This document shows, piece after piece, positions 27,490 to 36,119 of a DNA stretch of 41,341 nt (positions are counted from its first letter, which is position 1; every line of letters starts with the position of its first letter). The notes beneath the pieces were generated by a model. It did not search any database, was not told the origin of the DNA, and worked only from the letters and a program-made list of their open reading frames with translations. Position numbers and translations under genes: made by a program. This stretch comes from Rhodospirillales bacterium (lineage in GTDB: Bacteria > Pseudomonadota > Alphaproteobacteria > Acetobacterales > Acetobacteraceae), in assembly GCA_025352665.1 (NCBI GenBank), contig JANXSM010000038.1:1-41341 (forward strand), given 5' to 3'.

Positions 27490-27762
27490 ATGCATATCGA
27501 AACGCTCATCGAGCGACGGCTGCGCGGCTACCGACTGACCACGGCGGAGATCCTGTATCACCTGCCGGATCATCCCGCAGTGCTGCAAAGCTTCGTCTGG
27601 CAGGACTCGAACATCGCACCGAAATTTCCGGTGCTGCGCAAATTCCTCGACTTCTGGGCTCGGCAGATCGACGGGCCGCTGCATTCGGTTCGCGTGGAGG
27701 CGACGACCCTGGTCAGCCCCAGCGAATGGCGCCGTATCGATCATGTGATGCAGCTGCACTGA
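27490..27762 (+). CDS. usg: Usg family protein
   Basis: A 90-residue alphaproteobacterial Usg protein: LRGYRLTTAEILYHLPDHP and QSFVWQDSNIAPKFPVLRKF are its hallmark, with GPLHSVRV toward the end. Usg genes are known beside trp genes in some alphaproteobacteria; their biochemical role is unknown. A good ribosome site (AGGAG, 6 nt from ATG). It is divergent from groESL, sharing 345 nt. Confidence 0.85.
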   Translation: MHIETLIERRLRGYRLTTAEILYHLPDHPAVLQSFVWQDSNIAPKFPVLRKFLDFWARQIDGPLHSVRVEATTLVSPSEWRRIDHVMQLH

Positions 27763-27900
27763 TCTAAGTCTTCGTCGGGCGGTGGTGCCTTTTTTTCGCC
27801 ACCGCCAGGATGCTCAAACGCGCCTGCTAACACTGATCGTCAGGCGCGGGTTAAAGCGTGATGACCGACGGTGGACTCACCGAAAGGTCTGAATCAAGCG

Positions 27901-27954
27901 ATAAAACAAAGAGCTAGAGCGTGACGTCGCCTGTCAGACGCCATCACGCTCTAG
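27901..27954. repeat. RIME-like palindromic repeat, second copy
   Basis: Arms CTAGAGCGTGA (27914-27924) and TCACGCTCTAG (27944-27954) form a perfect 11-bp inverted repeat, preceded by ATAAAACAAAGAG. The arm and its left flank match the element at 1-98. It lies between usg and the DUF1127 gene and may act as a bidirectional transcript end. Confidence 0.75.
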
Positions 27955-27970
27955 CCGAGGCACGTTGGGA

Positions 27971-28198
27971 TCAACGCTTCCAGGTACCCTTGGCGATCGC
28001 CGGGAAATCGGTCGGCGTGATCGAAAGGTCATGCAGATCGCGGGGGCTGAGCATGCTCAGCTCATGCATCGTGTCCATGCGAAGACGACGCTCTGCAATC
28101 CAGGCACCGAGGCGGGAAAGCACACCACGGGCGGGGTTGAGGCTGGCGATGGCGGCGGGGCTGGCTTCGCGGCCGAAACCGTTCAGAAGCTGGGCCAT
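27971..28198 (-). CDS. DUF1127 (YjiS-like) small protein
   Basis: A 75-residue protein whose C-terminal half holds the DUF1127 pattern (LGAWIAERRLRMDTMHELSM then LSPRDLHDLSITPTDF). Related small Arg-rich proteins in alphaproteobacteria have been linked to RNA turnover and phosphate or carbon metabolism; the role here is unknown. The start is set by AGGAG 7 nt upstream. Confidence 0.85.
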   Translation of the reverse strand: MAQLLNGFGREASPAAIASLNPARGVLSRLGAWIAERRLRMDTMHELSMLSPRDLHDLSITPTDFPAIAKGTWKR

Positions 28199-28210
28199 GG
28201 AAAATCTCCT

Positions 28211-28240
28211 GTTGCAGTGCAGCAATTGCTGCGCTGCAAC
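28211..28240. promoter_or_regulatory. 30-bp palindrome at the DUF1127 transcription start and ribosome site
   Basis: GTTGCAGTGCAGCAA joined directly to TTGCTGCGCTGCAAC: a near-perfect palindrome (14 of 15 positions paired) with no loop. It ends exactly where the AGGAG of the DUF1127 gene begins and covers the predicted start of transcription. It may be a protein-binding operator, an RNA hairpin that affects translation, or both. Confidence 0.65.
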
Positions 28241-28268
28241 ATAACGGGAGTCCCACCGCATATGTCAA
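28239..28268 (-). promoter_or_regulatory. Promoter of the DUF1127 gene
   Basis: On the minus strand TTGACA (28263-28268), an 18-nt spacer, and TTATGT (28239-28244). Predicted transcription starts inside the adjacent palindrome, about 35 nt before the ATG. Confidence 0.5.
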
Positions 28269-28320
28269 GTGTGCTGACCTAATTTCGCCCCAGACGCCCT
28301 CCCCCCCCGGATGATACCTG

Positions 28321-28842
28321 TCATTTGTTCACCACAGCTGCCCCGGCCTTGGAACACACCTCGTCCTGCGAGCCAGCTCCGCCGGATGCACCGATGGCGC
28401 CGATCAGCTTGCCGTCCTCGATGAGCGGAATTCCGCCGCGCGAGGCGATCACCCCGTCAAGCGAAAGCTGATACGTCAACCCGCCTTGCACCCCGTTCTC
28501 GAACAGCTTGGTATCCCGGCGGAACATGGCCGCCGTGCGCGCCTTGTGCTCGGCGATCGCGACAGAGGCGAGCTGCGCGCCGTCCATGCGGGCAAATGCC
28601 ACCAGGTTGCCGCCCGAATCGACCACGCTGACAACCATTTTCCAATCATGCTTCTTCGCCTCGGCCACCGCGGCCGCCACCACCACCTGCGCCCGCTCAA
28701 GCGTGATCGGCGCGCCATAAGGTATATCGAACGGCATCTTGTCGGGGATCACGTCCAACGCAGGCGTCGGCGACGGCTGGGCGAACGCAGGAACCGCGGC
28801 CATCAGTCCCACGGCAAGCAACGGAAACATCAGGTGTTTCAT
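28321..28842 (-). CDS. Secreted GlcG/HbpS-like heme-degradation-fold protein
   Basis: A 173-residue protein with a Sec signal peptide (MKHLMFPLLAVGLMAAVPAFA, cleavage about residue 21) and the GlcG/HbpS domain: VVSVVDSGGNLVAFARMDGA, the SVAIAEHKARTAAMF helix and the GAIGASGGAGSQDE end. HbpS-type members bind heme or sense redox; most are uncharacterised. AGGGGAG lies 6 nt before the ATG. It is divergent from ctaA (heme A synthase), which makes a heme-related role tempting but unproven. Confidence 0.82.
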   Translation of the reverse strand: MKHLMFPLLAVGLMAAVPAFAQPSPTPALDVIPDKMPFDIPYGAPITLERAQVVVAAAVAEAKKHDWKMVVSVVDSGGNLVAFARMDGAQLASVAIAEHKARTAAMFRRDTKLFENGVQGGLTYQLSLDGVIASRGGIPLIEDGKLIGAIGASGGAGSQDEVCSKAGAAVVNK

Positions 28843-28994
28843 CGGACACTCCCCTTGTGACGCTGGGTCGACCCAGTCTGTCGTTGACAGGGCGAGATTG
28901 GCCACGTTGCGCCAGCGTGACAAGGCCGGAGTTGCGGTGGCCTGCCGTGGGGCAGCCTCTGGCCGCGACGTGAACCCTATCTATATAAGGAGGC

Positions 28995-30055
28995 ATGCCC
29001 TTCGACGTCCTCGCGTTCCAAATCCCCCGCACCACCGGCCGTCACCAGCGTATCGTCGCACTGTGGCTGCTGGCACTGGCTGGGATGATCCTGGTCATGG
29101 TGGCACTCGGCGGCGCCACGCGGCTGACCGGCTCCGGCCTGTCGATCATGGAATGGGCCCCGATCATGGGAGCGCTGCCGCCCTGGAGCGATGCGGAGTG
29201 GCAACGCCTGTTTGCCCTGTACCAGCGCATTCCCCAGTACAGTCTGTTGCATGAGGGCTTCGGCCTGTCGGGCTTCAAGCATATCTTCTGGCTCGAATGG
29301 ACACATCGGCTGTGGGGACGGCTGATGGGGTTTGCCTTCGCCGTGCCGCTGCTGGTGTTTTGGGTGCGCGGCTGGCTGCCGCGCGGGCTTTGGCCGCGGT
29401 TGCTGGCGTTGTTCGCGCTCGGCGGCCTGCAGGGCGCGGTCGGCTGGTTCATGGTCGCCTCCGGCTTCGAGGCCGACAGCACCGCCGTCTCACCCTACCG
29501 CCTGGTGATGCACCTGACCCTGGCACTCGCCCTGTACGCCGCTATCCTCTGGACCGGCCTCAGCCTGTATCGCGGCCCCGCCTCCGCACCGGTGCGGCCT
29601 GGCCTCAGCCGGCTGTCCGCCATCCTGCTGGCCATGGTGAGCCTGACCATCCTGGCCGGTGGCTTCGTCGCCGGACTCAAGGCCGGGCTCACCTACAACA
29701 GCTTCCCCCTCATGGACGGGCGGCTGGTGCCGGACGGCTACGCCGCCCTGACACCGTTTTGGCGCAATCTCACCGAAAACATTCCCGCCGTGCAGTTCGA
29801 CCACCGGCTGCTGGCAACGCTGACTGCTGGCCTCGGCCTGGCGACCGCTATCTGGTTTCTGTGCCAGGGCGCCATCGGCCTGGCCCGTGGCGCGCTCATC
29901 GCACTCGGCCTGCTGGTGCTCTGCCAATATGGACTGGGTATCGCAACCCTACTCGCGGTGGTTCCGGTCGGCCTCGCAACCGCCCACCAGGCTCTGGCCG
30001 TTCTGGTGCTCACCGCCGCCCTGGTGATGCGCCACACCCAGCGCGCGCCCGCGGC

Positions 30056-30059
<4 letters not shown>
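28995..30059 (+). CDS. ctaA: Heme A synthase, COX15/CtaA family
   Basis: A 354-residue inner-membrane enzyme that oxidises the heme O methyl group to the formyl of heme A for cytochrome aa3 oxidases. About eight helices and four conserved His (in LLHEGFG, EWTHRLWGR, QFDHRLLA and ATAHQALA) that ligate heme are present; GGATRLTGSGLSIMEW is the family signature. AAGGAGG lies only one nt before the ATG, an oddly short spacing. The stop overlaps the histidine kinase start (ATGA). Confidence 0.93.
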
Positions 30060-31036
<977 letters not shown>

Positions 31037-31038
31037 TC

Positions 31039-32493
31039 ATGACGCCCAACAGCATGCCAGGTACCGCCCTCGCGGTGACCGACGACCTGTTCTTCACCCG
31101 CCACGAACTGTCGCGCGAAGCCGCCGAGCGCATGACCGCGACGGCCCTGGCCAGCGCAGATGACGGCGAGCTTTTCCTCGAATACCGCGAAACCGAGAGT
31201 ATCACCCTCGACGACGGCAAGATCCGCGCGGCTGGCTTCGACACGCAACTCGGGTTCGGCCTGCGCGCCGTCGCAGGCGAAACCGCCGGCTACGCGCATG
31301 CGGGGGAAATTTCGGAGAAGGCCCTGTCACGCGCGGCCGCAACCGTCGCAAGCGTCGCCTCCGGCCACAGCGGCACCGCGTCGGAAGCCCCGCGTGAGAC
31401 CAACGCGCGGCTCTATACCCCGGCCAATCCACTCTCCAATGAAGGCTTCGCGGCCCGCACCGGCATGCTTGCCGAAATCGACGCCTACGCCCGCGCCAAG
31501 GACACAAGGGTGTGCCAGGTCTCGGCCTCCGTCTACGGAGAATGGCAGGCGGTGCAGATCATCCGCGCCGATGGCCATCGCGTGGCTGATCTGCGGCCGC
31601 TGGTGCGGCTCAATGTCTCGGTGGTCGTCGAGCACAACGGGCGGCGCGAAAGCGGCAATCACGGTCTCGGCGGCCGCTTCGCCTACGACCGCATCACCAC
31701 TCCCGAGGTCTGGAAAGCGGCGGTCGACGAAGCGCTGCGGCAGGCTTTGGTCAACCTCGACTCGGTCGCAGCCCCCGCCGGCGAGATGGAGGTGGTGCTC
31801 GGCTCCGGCTGGCCCGGCATCTTGCTGCACGAGGCGATCGGCCACGGGCTCGAGGGCGACTTCAACCGCAAGAAAACCTCCGCCTTTGCGGGGCTCATGG
31901 GCCAGCGGATTGCGGCACCGGGGGTGACCGTGGTCGATGACGGCACGCTCCCCGACCGCCGCGGGAGTCTGACGGTGGACGACGAAGGCACACCGACCAG
32001 CCGTAGCGTTCTGATTGAAAACGGTATTTTGCGCGAGTTCCTGCAGGACCGGATGAACGCCAGGCTGATGGGCCTGCGTGCCACCGGCAACGGCCGCCGG
32101 CAGAGTTACGCCCATGCACCGATGCCGCGCATGACCAACACGGTGATGCTGGGTGGCGACCACGCGCCGGAGGAGATGATCCGCTCGGTGTCTCGCGGGC
32201 TCTACGCCGTGAATTTCGGCGGCGGTCAGGTGGACATCACCTCGGGCAAGTTCGTTTTCTCGGCGAGCGAAGCCTACCTGATCGAGAACGGCCGCCTCGG
32301 ACCTGCTGTGAAGGGCGCGACTCTGATCGGCAACGGCCCAGACGCACTCACCAAGGTTGCCATGATCGGCAACGATATGGCGATGGATCCGGGCATCGGC
32401 ACCTGCGGCAAGAATGGCCAGGGAGTTCCTGTCGGTGTGGGCCAACCGACACTGAAACTATCCGGACTGACGGTTGGCGGTACGGCAAACTAA
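31039..32493 (+). CDS. tldD: Metalloprotease TldD
   Basis: A 484-residue subunit of the TldD/TldE (PmbA) zinc protease, which cleaves unfolded peptides, degrades antitoxin CcdA and removes the leader of microcin B17 in Escherichia coli. The zinc motif is HEAIGH (His264, Glu265, His269) in ILLHEAIGHGLEGD. Full length. TldE is not in the window. It lies 371 nt upstream of a repeat-peptide gene that is a conceivable substrate. Last gene of the ctaA-kinase-tldD operon. Confidence 0.95.
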   Translation: MTPNSMPGTALAVTDDLFFTRHELSREAAERMTATALASADDGELFLEYRETESITLDDGKIRAAGFDTQLGFGLRAVAGETAGYAHAGEISEKALSRAAATVASVASGHSGTASEAPRETNARLYTPANPLSNEGFAARTGMLAEIDAYARAKDTRVCQVSASVYGEWQAVQIIRADGHRVADLRPLVRLNVSVVVEHNGRRESGNHGLGGRFAYDRITTPEVWKAAVDEALRQALVNLDSVAAPAGEMEVVLGSGWPGILLHEAIGHGLEGDFNRKKTSAFAGLMGQRIAAPGVTVVDDGTLPDRRGSLTVDDEGTPTSRSVLIENGILREFLQDRMNARLMGLRATGNGRRQSYAHAPMPRMTNTVMLGGDHAPEEMIRSVSRGLYAVNFGGGQVDITSGKFVFSASEAYLIENGRLGPAVKGATLIGNGPDALTKVAMIGNDMAMDPGIGTCGKNGQGVPVGVGQPTLKLSGLTVGGTAN

Positions 32494-32515
32494 CGGTTGC
32501 GTCATCTTTTCTGCC

Positions 32516-32551
32516 AAGGATCGTGACTCTACCCGCTTGTCACGATACCTT
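32516..32551 (+). terminator. Possible terminator after tldD
   Basis: ATCGTGAC (32520-32527) and GTCACGAT (32539-32546) form an 8-bp stem, extendable by AAGG/CCTT with one bulge. There is only a weak T stretch afterwards (CCTTCTGGTT). Confidence 0.45.
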
Positions 32552-32863
32552 CTGGTTACTATTCCGAAATCGTTCGATGCTTCGGGCGTTGGCCGGCGTG
32601 CGTTTTGAAGTTGTAATATTCATGCATGCAATTTCAATAGTGAAGTTGCGGCCAGGCTTTTTGCGTCCAATTCAATATAGTTCGTTGCAACCTTAACTTG
32701 GTTGGCAATAAAAATTGATCACTCGTTAATTATTTGTTCATCAATTCTTTTAATGCGCTATTCACGAGGATCATACGGAACTTTCTACTTCACTCTGGAT
32801 ACTCTGGTCATCAACAGCCAACCAGCGGAACGCCGGTGGGCACGCCCCCGAAGGAACAGAGCC
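32552..32863 (+). other. AT-rich leader/regulatory region before the repeat-peptide gene
   Basis: A 312-nt stretch, clearly richer in A+T than either neighbour, with no convincing gene. The stretch TTGCAACCTTAACTTGGTTG and nearby A/T runs suggest promoter or silencer (H-NS/MucR-like) binding, but no single promoter stands out. The region implies that the repeat-peptide gene is controlled separately from tldD. A reading frame runs in from 32702, but the strong ribosome site (AAGGAA) is at 32851-32856, before the ATG at 32864. Confidence 0.45.
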
Positions 32864-33307
32864 ATGAACAACATCGTTACTGCCTCCGCTTCTGTCCGTG
32901 ACTCAAGCGCAGTGCGCCTCGGTGGCATGAGCCCCGCCCTGCCCACCACCGACGCCGGCAAGGTCCGTCTCGGCGGAATGTCGCCCGCCCTGCCCACCAC
33001 AGATGCCAGCAAGGTCCGCCTCGGCGGAATGTCGCCCGCCCTGCCCACCACAGATGCCGGCAAGGTCCGCCTCGGCGGAATGTCGCCCGCCCTGCCTACC
33101 ACAGATGCCGGCAAGGTCCGTCTCGGTGGCATGAGCCCCGCCCTGCCCACAACCGACGCCGGCAAGGTCCGTATCGGTGGCATGAGCCCCGCCCTGCCCA
33201 CAACCGATGCCGGCAAGGTCCGTATCGGTGGCATGAGCCCGGCTCTGCCAGCCAGCACGAAGGACACCGGCCGCGTTCGCCTCGGCGGCATGAGCCCGTC
33301 GCTCTAA
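32864..33307 (+). CDS. Repeat protein with eight VRLGGMSPAL units; candidate multi-core peptide precursor
   Basis: A 147-residue protein: a 16-residue lead (MNNIVTASASVRDSSA), then six 17-residue units VR(L/I)GGMSPALPTTDA(G/S)K, a seventh of 19 residues, VRIGGMSPALPASTKDTGR, and a final truncated VRLGGMSPSL. There is no Cys and no aromatic residue, but many Ser, Thr and Met. Each unit has a basic residue pair boundary (K/R-V-R), which could serve as a cleavage site. AAGGAA lies 7 nt before the ATG. This layout (short leader, near-identical repeated cores, spacer TTDAGK) is that of multi-core ribosomal peptide precursors. I recognise no named family; a structural or metal-binding repeat protein is the alternative. 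Confidence 0.7.
   Translation: MNNIVTASASVRDSSAVRLGGMSPALPTTDAGKVRLGGMSPALPTTDASKVRLGGMSPALPTTDAGKVRLGGMSPALPTTDAGKVRLGGMSPALPTTDAGKVRIGGMSPALPTTDAGKVRIGGMSPALPASTKDTGRVRLGGMSPSL
32912..33304 (+). repeat. Coding tandem repeat, 51-nt unit, eight copies
   Basis: Units start at 32912, 32963, 33014, 33065, 33116, 33167, 33218 (57 nt) and 33275 (30 nt). Two nucleotide types occur: units 1 and 5-8 encode the Met-Ser with ATGAGC, and units 2-4 with ATGTCG after GGCGGA. Peptide sequence is the same in both types. Confidence 0.95.
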
Positions 33308-33356
33308 GTTTACCCGCTCCCTCTCGCCGGCGGATATTCCTGCGCTAGACTGGTGG

Positions 33357-33380
33357 AAGACCGGGCCTCTGCCCGGTCTT
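33357..33380 (+). terminator. Hairpin between the repeat-peptide gene and the DUF6065-like gene
   Basis: AAGACCGGGC / GCCCGGTCTT, a perfect 10-bp stem with a CTCT loop, 50 nt after the repeat gene. No T-run follows, so it is more likely a partial terminator or processing stem that sets a higher level for the peptide gene than for the next gene. Confidence 0.55.
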
Positions 33381-33429
33381 GCTGCGCGACCCGCGGATGG
33401 CCACGCACGACCACCCAACGGAGAGCTTG

Positions 33430-34224
33430 GTGACCGACAATTCAACCGACACCCAGACCGCACCCGTCGACGCCCTGACCGAAAAGCGCATCACCTTCTA
33501 CCGCTTCATCCCCCAGGCCCGCATGCCGCAACGTGCCGACCGCGCCGCCGCAGGCACTCTGCCCACCCGCGCCTTCCGTTACTGCGAACCGGTCGTCTCC
33601 GCGTCTGCCTTCGGTTACTATGTCTTTCCGCCGATCAGCTTCCAACTGATGTGGGACGGTCACGAGGTGGTCTGGATGTACGAGGGGATCAACGATTGGA
33701 TCCCCCTAAAAACCGCTCAATTCCCCGATTACGTCCCGTATTTCGACGCCCACGCCCCCGAGGAGATCCGCGGCTTCTCCCCCCCCTTCGTCGGCGCCCT
33801 GCAGGAGCCAGGCCTCGTGCAGCTCTGGACCGGCCTGATCGCCCGCACAGCACCCGGATGGTCCTCGCTCATTCGCCCCTGCGCCAATCTCCCCCGCTCC
33901 GGCGCCTATGAACTGTATGAGGGGATCATCGAAACCGACCGCTGGTTCGGCCCCCTGATCACCAACATGCGGCTGACCAAGACCAACACGCCGATCGAAT
34001 TCCGGTCGGATTTCCCGGTCCTGCAGGTCCAGGTCATCCCCCGCGAGGCGCTCGACGAGCGTGCCCAGAACGATTACGAGCTCGTCGCCGACCTCGACGG
34101 AATGCGCCCGGAAGACTGGGATGATTTCTACGACACGGTGGTGCGCCCCAACGTGGCGGTCAAACGCCCCCGCGGCGAATACGCCGCCGCTGCCCGCAGG
34201 CGGGCAAAGGGCGAAGAAGGCTAG
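33430..34224 (+). CDS. DUF6065-like protein of unknown function
   Basis: A 264-residue soluble protein. Conserved-looking blocks are ITFYRFIPQARMPQRADRAA, LPTRAFRYCEPV, FGYYVFPPISFQLMWDG, LWTGLIARTAPGWS, YELYEGIIETDRWFGPL and EFRSDFPVLQVQ; these match the family I remember as DUF6065, with no known activity. The GTG at 33430 is chosen because GGAG lies 7 nt upstream; an in-frame ATG at 33397 has no ribosome site. It follows the repeat-peptide gene directly, which makes it a candidate modifying or handling partner. The rich set of buried aromatic and Arg/Asp residues would fit an enzyme, but no catalytic motif is recognised. Confidence 0.65.
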   Translation: MTDNSTDTQTAPVDALTEKRITFYRFIPQARMPQRADRAAAGTLPTRAFRYCEPVVSASAFGYYVFPPISFQLMWDGHEVVWMYEGINDWIPLKTAQFPDYVPYFDAHAPEEIRGFSPPFVGALQEPGLVQLWTGLIARTAPGWSSLIRPCANLPRSGAYELYEGIIETDRWFGPLITNMRLTKTNTPIEFRSDFPVLQVQVIPREALDERAQNDYELVADLDGMRPEDWDDFYDTVVRPNVAVKRPRGEYAAAARRRAKGEEG

Positions 34225-34287
34225 GCTTGCACGTAACGCCCGCTTGCCCCGACACTTGGCCTCTCATTCGTGCCAAGGGATCCGCCC

Positions 34288-35460
34288 ATGCCCGCCATCA
34301 ACAGCATCGTCGCCACCGCAGATGAAATGACCGCCTGGCGGCGCGACCTGCACGCCCACCCGGAGCTCGGCTTCGAGGAAGTCCGCACCAGCGACATCGT
34401 GGCCCAAAAGTTAGCGAGCTGGGGCATCGAGGTCACCCGCGGCCTCGCCACCACCGGCCTGGTCGGCACCCTGCGCAATGGCACCTCATCGCGCGCGATC
34501 GGCATTCGCGCCGACATGGACGCATTGCCGATGACGGAGGCGACCGGGTTCGACCACGCCAGCCGCACCCCCGGCCGCATGCACGCCTGCGGGCATGACG
34601 GCCACACCACCATGCTGCTCGGCGCAGCGCGCCACCTCGCCGAAACCCGCAATTTCGACGGCACGGTGCATTTCATCTTCCAGCCCGCCGAAGAAGGCGG
34701 CGGCGGCGGCCGCATCATGGTCGAGGAAGGCCTGTTCGACCGCTTCCCCTGCGACATGGTGTTTGGCCTGCACAACGACACCACGCTGCCGGTCGGCACC
34801 ATCACCGCCGTCGAGGGCCGCGTCTGTGCCGCAGCCGACCGGTTCTGGGTCCACATCACCGGGCGTGGCGGACACGCCGCCGCCCCCCACCGCAGCATCG
34901 ACCCGGTGGTGGTCGGCAGCCATATCGTGCTCGCCCTGCAATCCATCGTGTCCCGCCGCACCTCCCCGCTCGACAGCGTGGTCATATCCGTCACCCAGTT
35001 CCATGCGGGCAGCGCCGGCAACGTCATTCCGGAGGAAGCGGTGCTGAACGGCACCGTCCGCACCCTGCGCGCCGAGGTGCAGGACGAGATCGAAGGGCTG
35101 ATGCGCCAGGTGATCGAGGCAACCGCCGCGGCGCACGGCGCCACGGCGGTGCTGGACTACGGGCGCGGCTACCCACCGGTGGTGAACAACCCCGCGGCCA
35201 CCGAACGAGCAGCACGCGCGGCAGCTCGCGTGGTCGGCGTTGAGAACGTGCTGCGCGAACGCCTGCCTGGCATGGGCGGCGAGGATTTCAGCTACATGGC
35301 CCAACGCGTGCCCGGCTGTTTCCTACGCGTCGGCCAGGTCGCCAACGGGCGCGGTGCGGTCGCCGCCCACCATCCGCTATATGATTTCAACGACGACATC
35401 CTGCCCCTCGGCGCCTCGCTCTGGGCCAGCCTGGTGGAACAGGAACTGCCGCGGGGGTGA
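34288..35460 (+). CDS. M20D-family amidohydrolase (hippurate-hydrolase-like)
   Basis: A 390-residue metallo-amidohydrolase. The signature block is RRDLHAHPELGFEE (18-31), followed by metal residues in ACGHDGH (100-106) and PAEEG (133-137), then HAAAPHRSIDP in the lid domain and GGEDFSYMA near the end. Such enzymes cleave N-acyl amino acids or small peptides. The ATG at 34288 has AAGGGA 7 nt upstream. It is 63 nt after the DUF6065-like gene and overlaps marC by 4 nt; it may simply be a neighbour, or trim small peptides. Confidence 0.9.
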   Translation: MPAINSIVATADEMTAWRRDLHAHPELGFEEVRTSDIVAQKLASWGIEVTRGLATTGLVGTLRNGTSSRAIGIRADMDALPMTEATGFDHASRTPGRMHACGHDGHTTMLLGAARHLAETRNFDGTVHFIFQPAEEGGGGGRIMVEEGLFDRFPCDMVFGLHNDTTLPVGTITAVEGRVCAAADRFWVHITGRGGHAAAPHRSIDPVVVGSHIVLALQSIVSRRTSPLDSVVISVTQFHAGSAGNVIPEEAVLNGTVRTLRAEVQDEIEGLMRQVIEATAAAHGATAVLDYGRGYPPVVNNPAATERAARAAARVVGVENVLRERLPGMGGEDFSYMAQRVPGCFLRVGQVANGRGAVAAHHPLYDFNDDILPLGASLWASLVEQELPRG

Positions 35461-36119
35461 CAGCGCTCACCGCCTTCCTGCTGGCCTTCCCGGCGCTGTT
35501 CTCGATCGTGAACCCGCCGGGCGGTGCCTTCATCTTCAACGAGGTCACCGGTGAGCTCACCCACGACGAGCGGCGGCGCCTCGCGGGAAAGGTGGGACTT
35601 TACTCACTGGTGGTCATGCTGGTCTCGCTCTGGGGTGGCGCCTATGTGCTGAGTTTCTTCGGCATCTCGATCGCGGCCCTGCGCATCGCCGGCGGCGCCG
35701 TGGTGGCCCTGCGGGCGCTAGAGATGCTCAACGCGCCAGAGCGCAACGAGGCCCGCAAAAGCGAACAGGCCGGCAGCTCCGCCGAAATGTCCGACAGCAT
35801 GGCGTTCTTTCCGCTGACCATGCCATTCACCACAGGCCCCGGCACCATCGCGGTCGCGGTCACACTGGGGGCGGAACGGCCAGCCTACAGCGGGGGACTG
35901 TTGATGTTCATGCTGGGCGTGTCGGCCGCAGCCGCCGCCATCGCATTGCTGATCTGGCTGCTCTACGCCGCGGCCGAACGCGCCAGCGCCTGGATCGGTG
36001 CCGCCGCCCGGCGCAGCCTGTCGCGGCTGACGGCGTTCCTGCTGGTCTGTATCGGCGTGCAGATCCTGCTCGCAGGCGTCGAGGAGGAAGTGGCCCGCTA
36101 CCTCGCCTCCGGTCCCTGA
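35457..36119 (+). CDS. MarC-family integral membrane protein
   Basis: A 220-residue protein of the MarC/NAAT family with about six helices; FLLAFPALFSIVNPPGGAFIF and FFPLTMPFTTGPGTIAV are the two family signatures. No transport function is firmly known for most members. It starts with GTG overlapping the amidohydrolase stop (GTGA). Its end overlaps the convergent GNAT gene by 22 nt. Confidence 0.88.
   Translation: MTALTAFLLAFPALFSIVNPPGGAFIFNEVTGELTHDERRRLAGKVGLYSLVVMLVSLWGGAYVLSFFGISIAALRIAGGAVVALRALEMLNAPERNEARKSEQAGSSAEMSDSMAFFPLTMPFTTGPGTIAVAVTLGAERPAYSGGLLMFMLGVSAAAAAIALLIWLLYAAAERASAWIGAAARRSLSRLTAFLLVCIGVQILLAGVEEEVARYLASGP

Noticed and set aside
27778..27806. GGCGGTGG...CCACCGCC hairpin after usg as a terminator
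   Set aside because: The T-run lies in the loop instead of after the stem, so it does not fit an intrinsic terminator; kept only as an inverted repeat.
32785..33291. Antisense repeat ORF (RAGLMPPRRTLPASVVG repeats) as an alternative peptide gene
   Set aside because: It is the mirror of the repeats; it lacks a ribosome site. The synonymous Ser codon switch AGC/TCG preserves the plus-strand peptide, not the antisense one.
32912..33304. Regular repeats considered as a CRISPR array
   Set aside because: Units are contiguous with no unique spacers, keep one open frame with a ribosome site and encode a conserved peptide.
31039..35460. Treating tldD, the repeat gene, the DUF6065-like gene and the M20 amidohydrolase as one operon
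   Set aside because: tldD is separated by a terminator-like hairpin and a 312-nt AT-rich region and belongs with ctaA; M20 is in frame with marC. Only the repeat gene and the DUF6065-like gene are a convincing unit.
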